Assembly: GCF_900113055.1 (NCBI RefSeq)
Contig: NZ_FONZ01000005.1
Span: forward strand, 1-64,000
Direction of reading: 5' to 3'
DNA length: 64,000 nucleotides
Origin: Flavimobilis marinus
GTDB taxonomy: Bacteria; Actinomycetota; Actinomycetes; Actinomycetales; Cellulomonadaceae
Positions within the stretch are counted from its first letter, which is position 1; each line of letters begins with the position of its first letter. The notes beneath the pieces were generated by a model that worked only from the letters and a program-made list of their open reading frames with translations, searched no databases and was not told where the DNA came from. Below, one piece after another: positions 49,199-57,340 of the stretch. Made by a program: the position numbers and the translations under genes.

Positions 49199-50137
49199 AT
49201 GGATTCCCTGTACGACATTCTTCTGCCGATCCAGTGGGTCGTGGCGTGGGTCATGTACCTGTGGCACGAGCTCTTCACCATGGTGGGCATGTCGAGCACC
49301 TCGGGCGTCACCTGGGTCCTCGCGATCGTCGGACTGACGCTGGTCATCCGTACGCTCCTGATCCCGCTGTTCTTCAAGCAGATCCACGCCTCGCGCGGCA
49401 TGCAGCTCCTCGCGCCGGACCTGCGCAAGCTCCAGGACAAGTACAAGAACAAGAAGGACCCCGCCTCCCGCGAGGCCATGGCCCGCGAGATGCAGGAGCT
49501 GTACAAGCACCACAAGACGTCGCCGTTCGCCTCATGCATGCCGATCCTGCTGCAGACGCCGATCTTCTTCGCGCTCTTCCGGGTGCTCAATGGGCTGCCC
49601 GGCATCGCCGACGGTAGCGAAGCCGGCATCGGCCCGATCGACCGGGTGCTCGCCGGTCAGATCGAGAGCTCGACCTTCTTCGGTGCCCCGCTCTCAGAGA
49701 CGTTCATCCGAACGGATGTCACGGCCGTCCGGGTCGTCACGGCTGCGCTCATCGTGCTGATGGCCCTCACGCAGTTCTTCACGCAGCGTCAGCTGACCAT
49801 GAAGAACATGCCGCCGTCGGCCCTCGAGGGCCCCACGGCGAGCATGCAGAAGAACATGATGTACCTGCTGCCGATCATCATCGCGGTGTCGGGCGTGAAC
49901 TTCCCGATCGGTGTGCTGGTCTACTGGACGGTGTCGAACCTGTGGTCCATGGGCCAGCAGTTCTACACCATCCGCAAGATGCCGACCCCCGGCTCGGCCG
50001 CAGCGAAGCGGCTCGAGGAGCGGCGCCGTGCCAAGGGCATCGTGACCCCGACGACGGAGACCACCACGCCGACGATCGAGCAGCCCCGTGGGCAGCGTCA
50101 GCAGCCGGTCTCGAAGAAGCGCAAGAAGAAGAAGTAG
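49199..50137 (+). CDS. yidC: Membrane protein insertase YidC
   Basis: A 312-residue insertase of the Oxa1/YidC family without the large periplasmic domain of Gram-negative forms. Helices: about 12-35, 36-60, 110-130, 170-190 and 215-245. The hydrophilic groove Arg is in TLVIRTLLIPLFFKQ, and the coiled-coil C1 loop is RDLRKLQDKYKNKKD-like. The C-terminus is strongly basic (KKRKKKK), suited to ribosome contact. AGGAAG precedes ATG 49199. Confidence 0.95.
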   Translation: MDSLYDILLPIQWVVAWVMYLWHELFTMVGMSSTSGVTWVLAIVGLTLVIRTLLIPLFFKQIHASRGMQLLAPDLRKLQDKYKNKKDPASREAMAREMQELYKHHKTSPFASCMPILLQTPIFFALFRVLNGLPGIADGSEAGIGPIDRVLAGQIESSTFFGAPLSETFIRTDVTAVRVVTAALIVLMALTQFFTQRQLTMKNMPPSALEGPTASMQKNMMYLLPIIIAVSGVNFPIGVLVYWTVSNLWSMGQQFYTIRKMPTPGSAAAKRLEERRRAKGIVTPTTETTTPTIEQPRGQRQQPVSKKRKKKK

Positions 50138-50174
50138 CCTGGCCCGCAGGCCCCGCCGACTTTCAGGAGAGACC

Positions 50175-50678
50175 GTGAACATGGCTGACGCCGCCCCCGA
50201 GAAGACCACCACCCAGCGCCTCGAGGAGGAGGGCGAGATCGCCGCGGACTACCTCGAAGAGCTGCTCGACATCGCCGACCTCGACGGCGAGATCGACATG
50301 GACATCGATCATGGCCGTGCGACGGTCGACATCGTCACCGAGGCACGAGGCTCGCTGTCGCACCTCGTCGGTGCCGAGGGCGAGGTGCTCGACGCGCTGC
50401 AGGACCTGACGCGGCTCGCTGTGCAGGCGCGTACGGGCGAGCGGAGCCGGCTGATGCTCGACATCGCTGGCTACCGCGCCGAGCGTCGGGCGGCGCTCAC
50501 TGCGCAGGCGAACGAGGCGATGGAGACCGTGCGCTCGTCGGGGGAGGCTATTGAGCTCGAGCCGATGAACGCGTTCGAGCGGAAGGTCGTCCACGACGCC
50601 GTGGCTGCGGCTGGCCTGACGAGCGACTCGCACGGGACGGACCCCGAGCGATACGTCAAGATCCATCCGGCTGGTTGA
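50175..50678 (+). CDS. jag: Jag/KhpB-type RNA-binding protein (KH and R3H domains)
   Basis: A 167-residue protein with an N-terminal KH domain (AADYLEELLDIADLDGEIDMDI to LVGAEGEVLDALQDLTRL) and a C-terminal R3H domain (MNAFERKVVHDAVAAA). It lacks the long Jag-N domain of Firmicutes, as usual in Actinobacteria. I prefer the GTG at 50175 (MNMADAAPEK), six bases behind AGGAG, over the ATG at 50181. Last gene of the rpmH-rnpA-yidD-yidC-jag run; followed by a palindromic parS element. Confidence 0.92.
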   Translation: MNMADAAPEKTTTQRLEEEGEIAADYLEELLDIADLDGEIDMDIDHGRATVDIVTEARGSLSHLVGAEGEVLDALQDLTRLAVQARTGERSRLMLDIAGYRAERRAALTAQANEAMETVRSSGEAIELEPMNAFERKVVHDAVAAAGLTSDSHGTDPERYVKIHPAG

Positions 50679-50691
50679 TCTCTGGTTGACG

Positions 50692-50725
50692 AGGGCGCCG
50701 TGTTTCACGTGAAACACGGCGCCCT
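50692..50725. repeat. 34-bp perfect palindrome centred on parS site 1
   Basis: Bases 50692-50725 equal their own reverse complement: AGGGCGCCG and CGGCGCCCT arms flank a consensus parS, TGTTTCACGTGAAACA (50701-50716). It starts 14 bp after the jag stop. As RNA it would fold into a strong hairpin, so it could terminate the yidC-jag transcript and bind ParB. Confidence 0.85.
50701..50716. promoter_or_regulatory. parS site 1 (consensus)
   Basis: TGTTTCACGTGAAACA, an exact match to the chromosomal parS consensus bound by ParB. Intergenic, 1.7 kb upstream of parA. Confidence 0.95.
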
Positions 50726-51440
50726 TCGCGTTGTCCCGGGCGGCCAGCCGCGTCATCCGCGCATCGCGGTCGACGGTGCGCATTCGCTCGTCAGACGTCC
50801 GCGACCGGATGGGTCGGTGCTCGGGAGCGACGCCTGCAGGCGTCCGCAGGAGCGTGGCCATCAGGCGCGATGGTCAGTCGACGCCCGACTGGTGAGGAAC
50901 GAAGTCCTGTCGAAGATCTCGGGGCGCTGGCCGACACGAGACCGGGTATCGCTCGAAGCGGAGACAGCGATCACTGACCGCGACCGCGACGTGACGCGTG
51001 CTGCACGTACCCCGGGACCGCGGATGCGGCGCGATGGTCGCGAGAGGGAAGCGGCTTCGGCGGCGGAGAGGGACCCAGCCGTGAGAGCCCGCCAGCGCTC
51101 GAGAGCCCGCGCCTGGCACAGCGGCCCCCGCAGACACCGGGCGGGGCGGCGGGCCCTCACCTTGGCCTCCCGGCGCAGTCCCGCGTACGACGGCGTCGAT
51201 CGGCGTTTCCCATGCCTTCTGTGCCACGGCGCCACACTGAACCGGGGCGTTGGGCCTGGGATGCGGACGCTGAAGGACCACCGGCAACGGCGCAGCCCTG
51301 GAAGTGCCCAGGTCCTTTGCGGACCCCCCGGGGACGGCAGCGCTGGAGAGGCGTCGCCCTCGTGAGGCATCGCCCACCATGGCGGTCGGCTTCGACGAGT
51401 CACGGTAGGTTTAGATGCCAGGACGACAAGAGGATGTGCA
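50726..51440. other. Gene-free stretch between jag and rsmG
   Basis: About 715 bp in which I find no supportable gene. Open frames exist on both strands but are Arg/Pro/Ser-rich, have no ribosome binding sites and overlap each other. A 16-bp palindrome GACGCCTGCAGGCGTC lies at 50829-50844. No tRNA-like or terminator-with-U-run structure was seen. It sits between parS 1 and parS 2, in the ParB-spreading zone. Confidence 0.6.
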
Positions 51441-52181
51441 GTGAACGACGTTTCACGTGAAACACCCGTGGGAGCTGCTGCTCCGAGCGACGCGCTGATT
51501 GATGCTGGTGGACGGGACGTAGCAGCACCCGAGGGTGAGCGTCCGGCACCCGACGCGATCGCGGACGACGATCATCGGCTCGTCGCTCTCTTCGGTGCCC
51601 ACCACGCGCGCGCGGTGCAGTTTCATGGTCTGCTGCGCCAAGAGGGCGTTCTTCGGGGACTGATCGGTCCTCGGGAGACGAGCAGGCTGTGGGAGCGTCA
51701 CCTGGTGAATTCCGCCGCAGTCGTCCCCTTCCTCCCGACCGAGGGTGACATGGTCGACGTGGGGTCAGGAGCGGGTCTTCCGGGAATCGTGATCGCGATC
51801 CTGCGGCCCCAGGCCCAGGTGATCCTGGTAGAGCCGATGGAGCGCCGGACGACGTGGTTGGGGCACGTCGTCGACGAGCTCGAGCTCTCCAACGTCGATG
51901 TCCGGCGTGGGCGTGCCGAGGAGTATCACGGCGCCTTCCAGGCGGATGCCGTGACCTCCCGCGCGGTCGCACCGCTGGAGAAGCTCGCCCGGTGGACCTT
52001 CCCGCTGGTGCGGAAGGGTGGCCAGCTCGTCGTGCTCAAGGGTCGCAGCGCGGAGGTCGAGATCGAGGCCGCCGCCAAGGTGCTGCGCAAGTACGGCGCC
52101 ACCGACGCCCGCGTAGCCGACGCGCCGACGCTTCCTGACCTCGAGCCGACACGGGTCGTTGTGGCGACTCGGACGCGCTGA
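51441..52181 (+). CDS. rsmG: 16S rRNA (guanine527-N7)-methyltransferase RsmG
   Basis: A 246-residue SAM-dependent methyltransferase modifying 16S rRNA. The SAM motif is VDVGSGAGLPGIVIAILRP, followed by EPMERRTTWL and the TSRAVAPLEKL block. It starts at GTG 51441 behind AAGAGGA. Residues 4-8 (VSRET) are encoded by parS site 2, inside an extra N-terminal segment of about 40 residues that precedes the conserved core. Order rsmG-parA-parB is the normal one. Confidence 0.95.
   Translation: MNDVSRETPVGAAAPSDALIDAGGRDVAAPEGERPAPDAIADDDHRLVALFGAHHARAVQFHGLLRQEGVLRGLIGPRETSRLWERHLVNSAAVVPFLPTEGDMVDVGSGAGLPGIVIAILRPQAQVILVEPMERRTTWLGHVVDELELSNVDVRRGRAEEYHGAFQADAVTSRAVAPLEKLARWTFPLVRKGGQLVVLKGRSAEVEIEAAAKVLRKYGATDARVADAPTLPDLEPTRVVVATRTR
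51449..51464. promoter_or_regulatory. parS site 2 (inside rsmG, one mismatch)
   Basis: CGTTTCACGTGAAACA differs from consensus only at the first base. It covers codons 3-8 of rsmG. Confidence 0.9.
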
Positions 52182-52380
52182 GCGGACGCGCTGCTCAGAC
52201 ACTGGAGTGGTGAGCGGGACAACCGGGTGAGCGGAATCGGACGCGATCCTCGCGCCACCGGAATGAGTGCGCGGTACGCCGTGACCACGAGGAGCCGGGG
52301 CGCCGCACGGGCCGCCGAACGGCGGAACCCACTCGCCGGTTCGGCGATGTGGGAGGCGCAAGGCAGAATAAGGTCACGCG

Positions 52381-53472
52381 ATGAATGGAGACCAGGTGAG
52401 TGAGGCGAACAGCCGATCCGAGCGTGTTTCACGTGAAACAAGCGAGGACTGGAGGCGCGCGGCGCTGATCAAGGCCTTGCCAGCGATGGACGCCGACACC
52501 CCCCTCGCGGCCCAGCTCGCCGAGGACTCCCGGCGGCGCATCACGTTGCGTGGACGCCAGTTCGAACGACCCGCGACGACGCGGATCCTGACGGTCGCCA
52601 ACCAGAAGGGTGGCGTCGGCAAGACGACCACGACGGTGAACCTGGCCGCGGGCCTCGCTCAGGGCGGTCTCAATGTCCTCGTGATCGACAACGATCCGCA
52701 GGGGAACGCCTCGACGGCGCTCGGCATCGACCACCGGTCGGGGACGCCGTCGGTGTACGACGTCCTGGTGGAAGACGCCGACATGGCTTCGACCGTCCAG
52801 GTCTGCCCGGACATCCCGAACCTCTGGTGCGTGCCCGCGACGATCGACCTCTCCGGAGCGGAGATCGAGCTCGTCTCGCTCGTTTCACGTGAAACACGAC
52901 TCCGGCGAGCTCTCGACACCTATCTGGCGCAACGCGTCGAACGCGGCGAGCCGCGCATCGACTACGTCCTGGTGGACTGCCCGCCGTCTCTGGGCTTGCT
53001 GACGGTCAATGCCTTCGTCACGGGTCGCGAGGTGCTCATCCCCATCCAGTGCGAGTACTACGCACTCGAGGGCTTGAGCCAGCTGCTCAAGACGATCCAG
53101 ATGATCCAGGCGCACCTCAATCCGGAACTGCACGTGTCGACGATCCTCCTGACGATGTTCGACGGGCGCACCAACCTGGCGCAGCAGGTGGCCGCCGAGG
53201 TTCGTGAGCACTTCGGCGAGCAGACCCTGCGCACAGCGATCCCGCGGAGCGTCCGCGTCTCGGAGGCCCCTTCGCACGGACAGACCGTGCTGACGTACGA
53301 CCCCAACTCCACGGGTGCGCTCGCGTACCTGGAGGCGGCGAACGAGCTCAGCCAGCGGCACGCAGACCGGGACGCGGCAGCCCACGCCCGCGATGGAGGC
53401 GCCGCTGAGCAGGAGCGGCAGGACGACCATCACCAGCACGAGCAGCGCACGATCGACGAGGAGCAGAGATGA
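52381..53472 (+). CDS. parA: Chromosome partitioning ATPase ParA (Soj)
   Basis: A 363-residue ParA-type ATPase that pulls ParB-parS complexes. The deviant Walker A is KGGVGKT (76-82), with signature Lys76 and the ATP Lys81. The switch motif VDCPPSLGLLTVNA and the VLIPIQCEYYALEGLSQLL block are typical. ATG 52381 gives an N-terminal extension of about 65 residues before the ATPase core, which contains parS site 3 (VSRET, 16-20). The His/Gln/Glu-rich tail (DDHHQHEQR) is unusual. ATGA overlap with parB. Confidence 0.96.
   Translation: MNGDQVSEANSRSERVSRETSEDWRRAALIKALPAMDADTPLAAQLAEDSRRRITLRGRQFERPATTRILTVANQKGGVGKTTTTVNLAAGLAQGGLNVLVIDNDPQGNASTALGIDHRSGTPSVYDVLVEDADMASTVQVCPDIPNLWCVPATIDLSGAEIELVSLVSRETRLRRALDTYLAQRVERGEPRIDYVLVDCPPSLGLLTVNAFVTGREVLIPIQCEYYALEGLSQLLKTIQMIQAHLNPELHVSTILLTMFDGRTNLAQQVAAEVREHFGEQTLRTAIPRSVRVSEAPSHGQTVLTYDPNSTGALAYLEAANELSQRHADRDAAAHARDGGAAEQERQDDHHQHEQRTIDEEQR
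52425..52440. promoter_or_regulatory. parS site 3 (inside parA, consensus)
   Basis: Exact TGTTTCACGTGAAACA, covering the codons for VSRET (residues 16-20) of ParA. Confidence 0.95.
52881..52896. promoter_or_regulatory. parS site 4 (inside parA, one mismatch)
   Basis: CGTTTCACGTGAAACA, read as VSRET at residues 168-172 of ParA, with the same first-base change as site 2. Confidence 0.9.
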
Positions 53473-54554
53473 GCGACAAGCGACGAGGCCTCGGACGGGG
53501 ACTGGGCGCGCTCATCCCCACGAGCACCGACAACCAGCGCCCGGTCGACGTCTTCTTCCCCGGGGGCCCGAGCGCCCGCAAGGCCACCGACCCCGGCACG
53601 CCGAAGGCGACCGACGAGCCGGCGCAGAGCGCTGACCTGCTGAAAGACCCTCAGAGCAGAGACGACGACGGCACAGGCGCGGTCTCTGCGACGCCCAGCG
53701 CGACGGGGGCTGAGCTGTTGCCCGTCCCCGGAGCGGAGTTCGCCGAGCTGGACGTCACTCAGATCCGCCCCAACTCCCGCCAGCCGCGGACCGTCTTCGA
53801 CCCCGACGACCTCGCCGAGCTGGTCGGGTCGATCCGGGAGATCGGCGTGCTCCAGCCGATCGTCGTGCGACGCACGCCAGACGGTCCGACCCCCTACGAG
53901 CTCATCATGGGCGAGCGCCGCTGGCGGGCGACGCAGGAAGCCGGCCTCAGCGCCGTGCCCGCGATCATCCGGGCGACCGAGGACGACGACCTGCTGCGCG
54001 ACGCGCTGCTGGAGAACCTCCACCGCGCGGCGCTGAACCCCCTCGAGGAGGCAGCGGCGTACCAGCAGCTGCTCGACGACTTCGGCTGCACGCACGAGGA
54101 GCTGGCTGCCCGGATCTCCAGGAGCCGGCCGCAGATCTCCAACACGCTTCGACTGCTCCGGCTGCCCGCGCTCGCTCAGCGCCGCGTGGCAGCGGGTGTG
54201 CTGTCCGCAGGGCACGCGCGTGCGTTGCTCGGCTTGCAGGACGCCGCGGCGATCGAGCGGCTCGCCCAGCGGATCGTCGCCGAGGGTCTGTCCGTGCGAG
54301 CCACGGAGGAGATCGTGTCGATGGGCGGCCTCGACGGTGCCGAGCCGGCCAAGCGACGCCCGCGGGCGGGCACCCGGTCCGCCGCGGTGGACGAGCTCGC
54401 GACCCGGCTGTCCGACCGGTTCGAGACCCGCGTGAAGGTGGCCCTCGGCAAGAGCAAGGGTCGGATGACCATCGAGTTCGCGTCGGTCGAGGACCTCAAC
54501 CGCATCCTCGACGTCATGGCACCCGAGGAGCCGGGCCTCTTCCGCAAGGGCTGA
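53469..54554 (+). CDS. parB: Chromosome partitioning protein ParB (Spo0J)
   Basis: A 361-residue CTP-dependent parS-binding clamp. N-terminal MSDKRRGLGRGLGALIP holds the ParA-activating box (LGRGLGALI). The CTP-binding part has the GERRWRAT motif and LLENLHRAALNPLEEA; the HTH reads LAARISRSRPQISNTLRLLRLP. The C-terminal dimer domain ends MTIEFASVEDLNRILDVM. The roughly 80-residue linker after the N-terminal box is longer than usual. ATG 53469 overlaps the parA stop. Confidence 0.97.
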   Translation: MSDKRRGLGRGLGALIPTSTDNQRPVDVFFPGGPSARKATDPGTPKATDEPAQSADLLKDPQSRDDDGTGAVSATPSATGAELLPVPGAEFAELDVTQIRPNSRQPRTVFDPDDLAELVGSIREIGVLQPIVVRRTPDGPTPYELIMGERRWRATQEAGLSAVPAIIRATEDDDLLRDALLENLHRAALNPLEEAAAYQQLLDDFGCTHEELAARISRSRPQISNTLRLLRLPALAQRRVAAGVLSAGHARALLGLQDAAAIERLAQRIVAEGLSVRATEEIVSMGGLDGAEPAKRRPRAGTRSAAVDELATRLSDRFETRVKVALGKSKGRMTIEFASVEDLNRILDVMAPEEPGLFRKG

Positions 54555-54598
54555 GCGCTCGGCGCGCTCGGCCCGCCGGGCTGGAGGCGATCGCTCAG
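54551..54598. terminator. Possible bidirectional terminator between parB and the ligase gene
   Basis: CTGAGCG (54551-54557) pairs with CGCTCAG (54592-54598), enclosing further GC-rich pairing. The arms contain both stop codons, as in the element at 31986-32024. Confidence 0.4.
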
Positions 54599-55572
54599 AC
54601 CAGCGACGCGGCCTCGCGCCGGCGGGGTGTCGCGGCCGCGAGATCCACGATGCTGCGGTACACGTCAGCCAACGAGCGATCCGCAGCAGCCACCGCCTGC
54701 GGGAACAGCGAGGTCTCCGTCTGGCCCGGTGAGGTGTTCACCTCGAGGAACTCGACCGAGCCGTCTGGGCGGACGATGAGGTCCGAGCGGGACAGATGGC
54801 GCAGCGCGAGCGCCTCGTGGGCCGCGACGGCGGTCTCGGCGACTCGGCGTGCGACGTCGTCGGGCAGGCGCGCGGGAGCGAAGTACTCGGTACGACCAGG
54901 GTTGTACCGGGCGTCGAAGTCGTACGGACCGTCGGTGACGATCTCGACCGCCGGAAGGGCGGTGAGGCCGTCCGGCGTGGCGAGGACGGATACCGCGACC
55001 TCGGTGCCGTCGACGGCCTGCTCGATCAGCGCGATCTCGTCGTAGGAGAAGCACGTCACCATGGCGCGGGCCATGTCCTCCCGGGAGCGCACCAGGGTGA
55101 CGCCGAGCGCCGAACCCCCGCGGGCCGGCTTGACGACGAGCGGCAGGCCGAGGCTCTCCACGACGAGGTCGAGGACCGTCGCTGCGCCCAGCTCGCTGAA
55201 GAGCGACTGCGGCAGCGTGACGTAGTCGGGGGTCGAGACTCCCGCGTGGGCGACGATCGACTTGGTGACGGCCTTGTTCCACGAGGCGCGCGTGGCGCGG
55301 GGCCCGGCACCCACGAAGCGCACGCCCAGGAGCTCGAGGACGTCCGCCACCGAGCCGTCCTCGCCGGAGGCGCCGTGGAGCAAGGGCCACACGACGTCCG
55401 GCTGCTCGGAGCGGACGCGGTCGATGAGGTGCGCGTCGACGTCGTGCACCAGGACCTCGCAGCCCGTGGCGCGCAGCGCCTCGGCGACCCGACGCCCGGA
55501 CCGCAGCGATACGTCACGCTCGTGGGACAGGCCGCCGGCGAGGACGAGGACACGGGGGTGGGGAGCGCTCAT
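54595..55572 (-). CDS. D-alanine-D-alanine ligase family protein
   Basis: A 325-residue ATP-grasp enzyme. Blocks: LAGGLSHERDVSLRSG at the N-terminus, LLHGASGEDGSVADVLELLGVRFVG, KPARGGSALGVTLV, EIALIEQAVDGTEVAVSV and the metal-binding EFLEVNTSPGQTETSLFP. It should form D-Ala-D-Ala or a related dipeptide for the wall. It may be a second ligase, since the main ddl of actinobacteria usually lies elsewhere. ATG 55572 overlaps the stop of the upstream aminotransferase (ATGA), which links them in one operon. Confidence 0.88.
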   Translation of the reverse strand: MSAPHPRVLVLAGGLSHERDVSLRSGRRVAEALRATGCEVLVHDVDAHLIDRVRSEQPDVVWPLLHGASGEDGSVADVLELLGVRFVGAGPRATRASWNKAVTKSIVAHAGVSTPDYVTLPQSLFSELGAATVLDLVVESLGLPLVVKPARGGSALGVTLVRSREDMARAMVTCFSYDEIALIEQAVDGTEVAVSVLATPDGLTALPAVEIVTDGPYDFDARYNPGRTEYFAPARLPDDVARRVAETAVAAHEALALRHLSRSDLIVRPDGSVEFLEVNTSPGQTETSLFPQAVAAADRSLADVYRSIVDLAAATPRRREAASLV

Positions 55573-56939
55573 GCGAGATCAGGTCCTGGGGAGTCGACGT
55601 CGTCGGTGGGGTGCTCGAACTTGGTGGTGCCGAAGATGTTCAGCAGGTCCGCCTCGCCGTTGACCACGGTCGCGAGGCGGCGGACGCCCTCGCGGATGCG
55701 CTCCGGCGTCGGGAAGCAGAAGGACAGGCGCATGTGGTCGGCCCCGGCGCCGTCGGCGTAGAAGGCCGTGCCCGGGACGTAGGCGACCCTGTTCGTCACG
55801 GCGCGGGGGAGCATCGACTGGGCGTCGAGGCCCTCCGGCAGCTTGACCCAGGTGTAGAAGCCCCCCGCCGGGACGGTCCAGCTCGCCTGGGGCAGATACT
55901 TGGCGAGCGCGCCGACCATCGCGTCGCGTCGCTCGCGGTACAGCTCGCGGAAGTCCTTGATCTGGCCCTGCCAGTCGCAGGTCGTCAGGTAGGTGGAGAT
56001 GGCGAGCTGGCTCGCGTTGGACGGGCAGAGGATCGCTGACTCGCTCGCCAGGACGAGCTTCTCGCGCACGGCGTGCGGGGCGACGACCCAGCCGACGCGA
56101 TAGCCGGGAGCGAAGGTCTTGGAGAACGAGCCCAGGTAGAGCACGCCGTCGTCGTCCATCGACCGCATCGCGGGCAACGGCTCACCGTCGAACCCGAGCA
56201 GCCCGTACGGGTTGTCCTCGAGGACGAGGACGCCGTGGCGCCGGGCGATCTCCAGGATCTGCGGGCGGCGCTCGAGGGAGATCGACACCCCGGCCGGGTT
56301 GTGGAAGTTGGGGACCGTGTACAGCAGCTTGACCCGGCGGCCCTGCTGCGCGAGCCGCACCAGCGCCTCGTCGAGCGCCTCGGGGACGAGCCCGTGCTCG
56401 TCGATCGGCACGTGCACGACGTCGGCCTGGTACGCCCGGAAGACGCCGAGCGCCCCGACGTAGCTGGGGGCCTCGGCGACGATCACGTCGCCTGGATCGA
56501 TGAAGATGCGGGTCACGAGGTCGAGGGCCTGCTGGGACCCGGTCGTGACGACGACGTCGTCCGGGTGCGCGTCGATCGACTCGAGTCGCATGACCTCGAC
56601 GATCTGCTCGCGCAGGCCTTCGTCTCCCTGGCCAGACCCGTACTGGAGCACGGTGGTCCCGCGGGTCGTGACGAGCCGCTGGATCGCGTCAGCGATCACC
56701 TCGAGGGGCAGTCCCTCGAGGTACGGCATGCCGCCGGCGAGCGAGACGACCTCGGGCCGGTTCGCGACGGCGAAGAGCGCCCGGATCTCCGACGCTCGCA
56801 TCCCGTGGGTTCGCTGCGCGTAGGCGCCGAACCACGGGTCCAGGCGCGTTCCTCCGCGCTGGGCAGGGGCTACTGCCCCGGTGGGAGCCGGAGCACCCGG
56901 CCCGGGGACGTCCTGGTCGTCGAGACTCACGTCTCCCAT
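55569..56939 (-). CDS. PLP-dependent aminotransferase, class I/II
   Basis: A 456-residue fold-type I transaminase. PLP Lys274 is in SFSKTFAPGYRVGW; VVTTGSQQALDLV and YTVPNFHNPAGVS are the cofactor loops of the 2-aminoadipate/MocR-like aminotransferase group, but there is no DNA-binding domain. The true substrate cannot be told. Coupling to the D-Ala-D-Ala ligase suggests a wall-related amino acid, but the same pair in relatives is not well studied. ATG 56939 is chosen; upstream codons are Arg-rich and overlap trxA. Confidence 0.88.
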   Translation of the reverse strand: MGDVSLDDQDVPGPGAPAPTGAVAPAQRGGTRLDPWFGAYAQRTHGMRASEIRALFAVANRPEVVSLAGGMPYLEGLPLEVIADAIQRLVTTRGTTVLQYGSGQGDEGLREQIVEVMRLESIDAHPDDVVVTTGSQQALDLVTRIFIDPGDVIVAEAPSYVGALGVFRAYQADVVHVPIDEHGLVPEALDEALVRLAQQGRRVKLLYTVPNFHNPAGVSISLERRPQILEIARRHGVLVLEDNPYGLLGFDGEPLPAMRSMDDDGVLYLGSFSKTFAPGYRVGWVVAPHAVREKLVLASESAILCPSNASQLAISTYLTTCDWQGQIKDFRELYRERRDAMVGALAKYLPQASWTVPAGGFYTWVKLPEGLDAQSMLPRAVTNRVAYVPGTAFYADGAGADHMRLSFCFPTPERIREGVRRLATVVNGEADLLNIFGTTKFEHPTDDVDSPGPDLA

Positions 56940-57003
56940 CTTGGCACGCCGTGTGCGGGGGACGTGTGAAGAGCCGACGGAGTCCTCCGTGCCGCGCGGC
57001 TCG

Positions 57004-57339
57004 TCAGCGGACGCCCGCGACGAGCTCCTCGATCTCGCGAGCGATCTCCGCCTTGGGGCGGGCACCGACCAGGGACCGCACGAGCTCGCCGCTCCGGTAC
57101 AGGTTCAGCGTGGGGATGGACACGATGCCGTAGGCCGCGGTGACCGCCTGGTTCGCCTCGGTGTCGAGCTTCGCGATCCGCACCTGGCCCGCGTACCGCG
57201 CCGCCAGCTCCTCGAGCACGGGCGCGATCTGGCGGCACGGACCGCACCAGTCGGCCCAGAAGTCCACGACCACCGGGAGGTCGTGCTCGAGGACCTCAGC
57301 CTTGAAGGTCTCGTCCGTGACGGCGACCGTGGAGGCCAC
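57004..57339 (-). CDS. trxA: Thioredoxin
   Basis: A 111-residue thioredoxin with active site WCGPC (Cys32, Cys35) and the cis-Pro loop SIPTLNLY. It reduces protein disulphides in the cytoplasm. ATG 57339 is one base after the trxB stop, so both come from one message, as expected for the pair. Confidence 0.96.
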   Translation of the reverse strand: MASTVAVTDETFKAEVLEHDLPVVVDFWADWCGPCRQIAPVLEELAARYAGQVRIAKLDTEANQAVTAAYGIVSIPTLNLYRSGELVRSLVGARPKAEIAREIEELVAGVR

Positions 57340-57340
57340 G

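Noticed and set aside
50700-51365. 221-codon frame starting MFHVKHG
   Set aside because: The start is parS read in another frame; the remainder is Arg-rich with no SD and no domain.
55569-57065. Aminotransferase as a MocR-type regulator
   Set aside because: The N-terminal part lacks a GntR-type winged helix; residues before the transaminase core are low-complexity.
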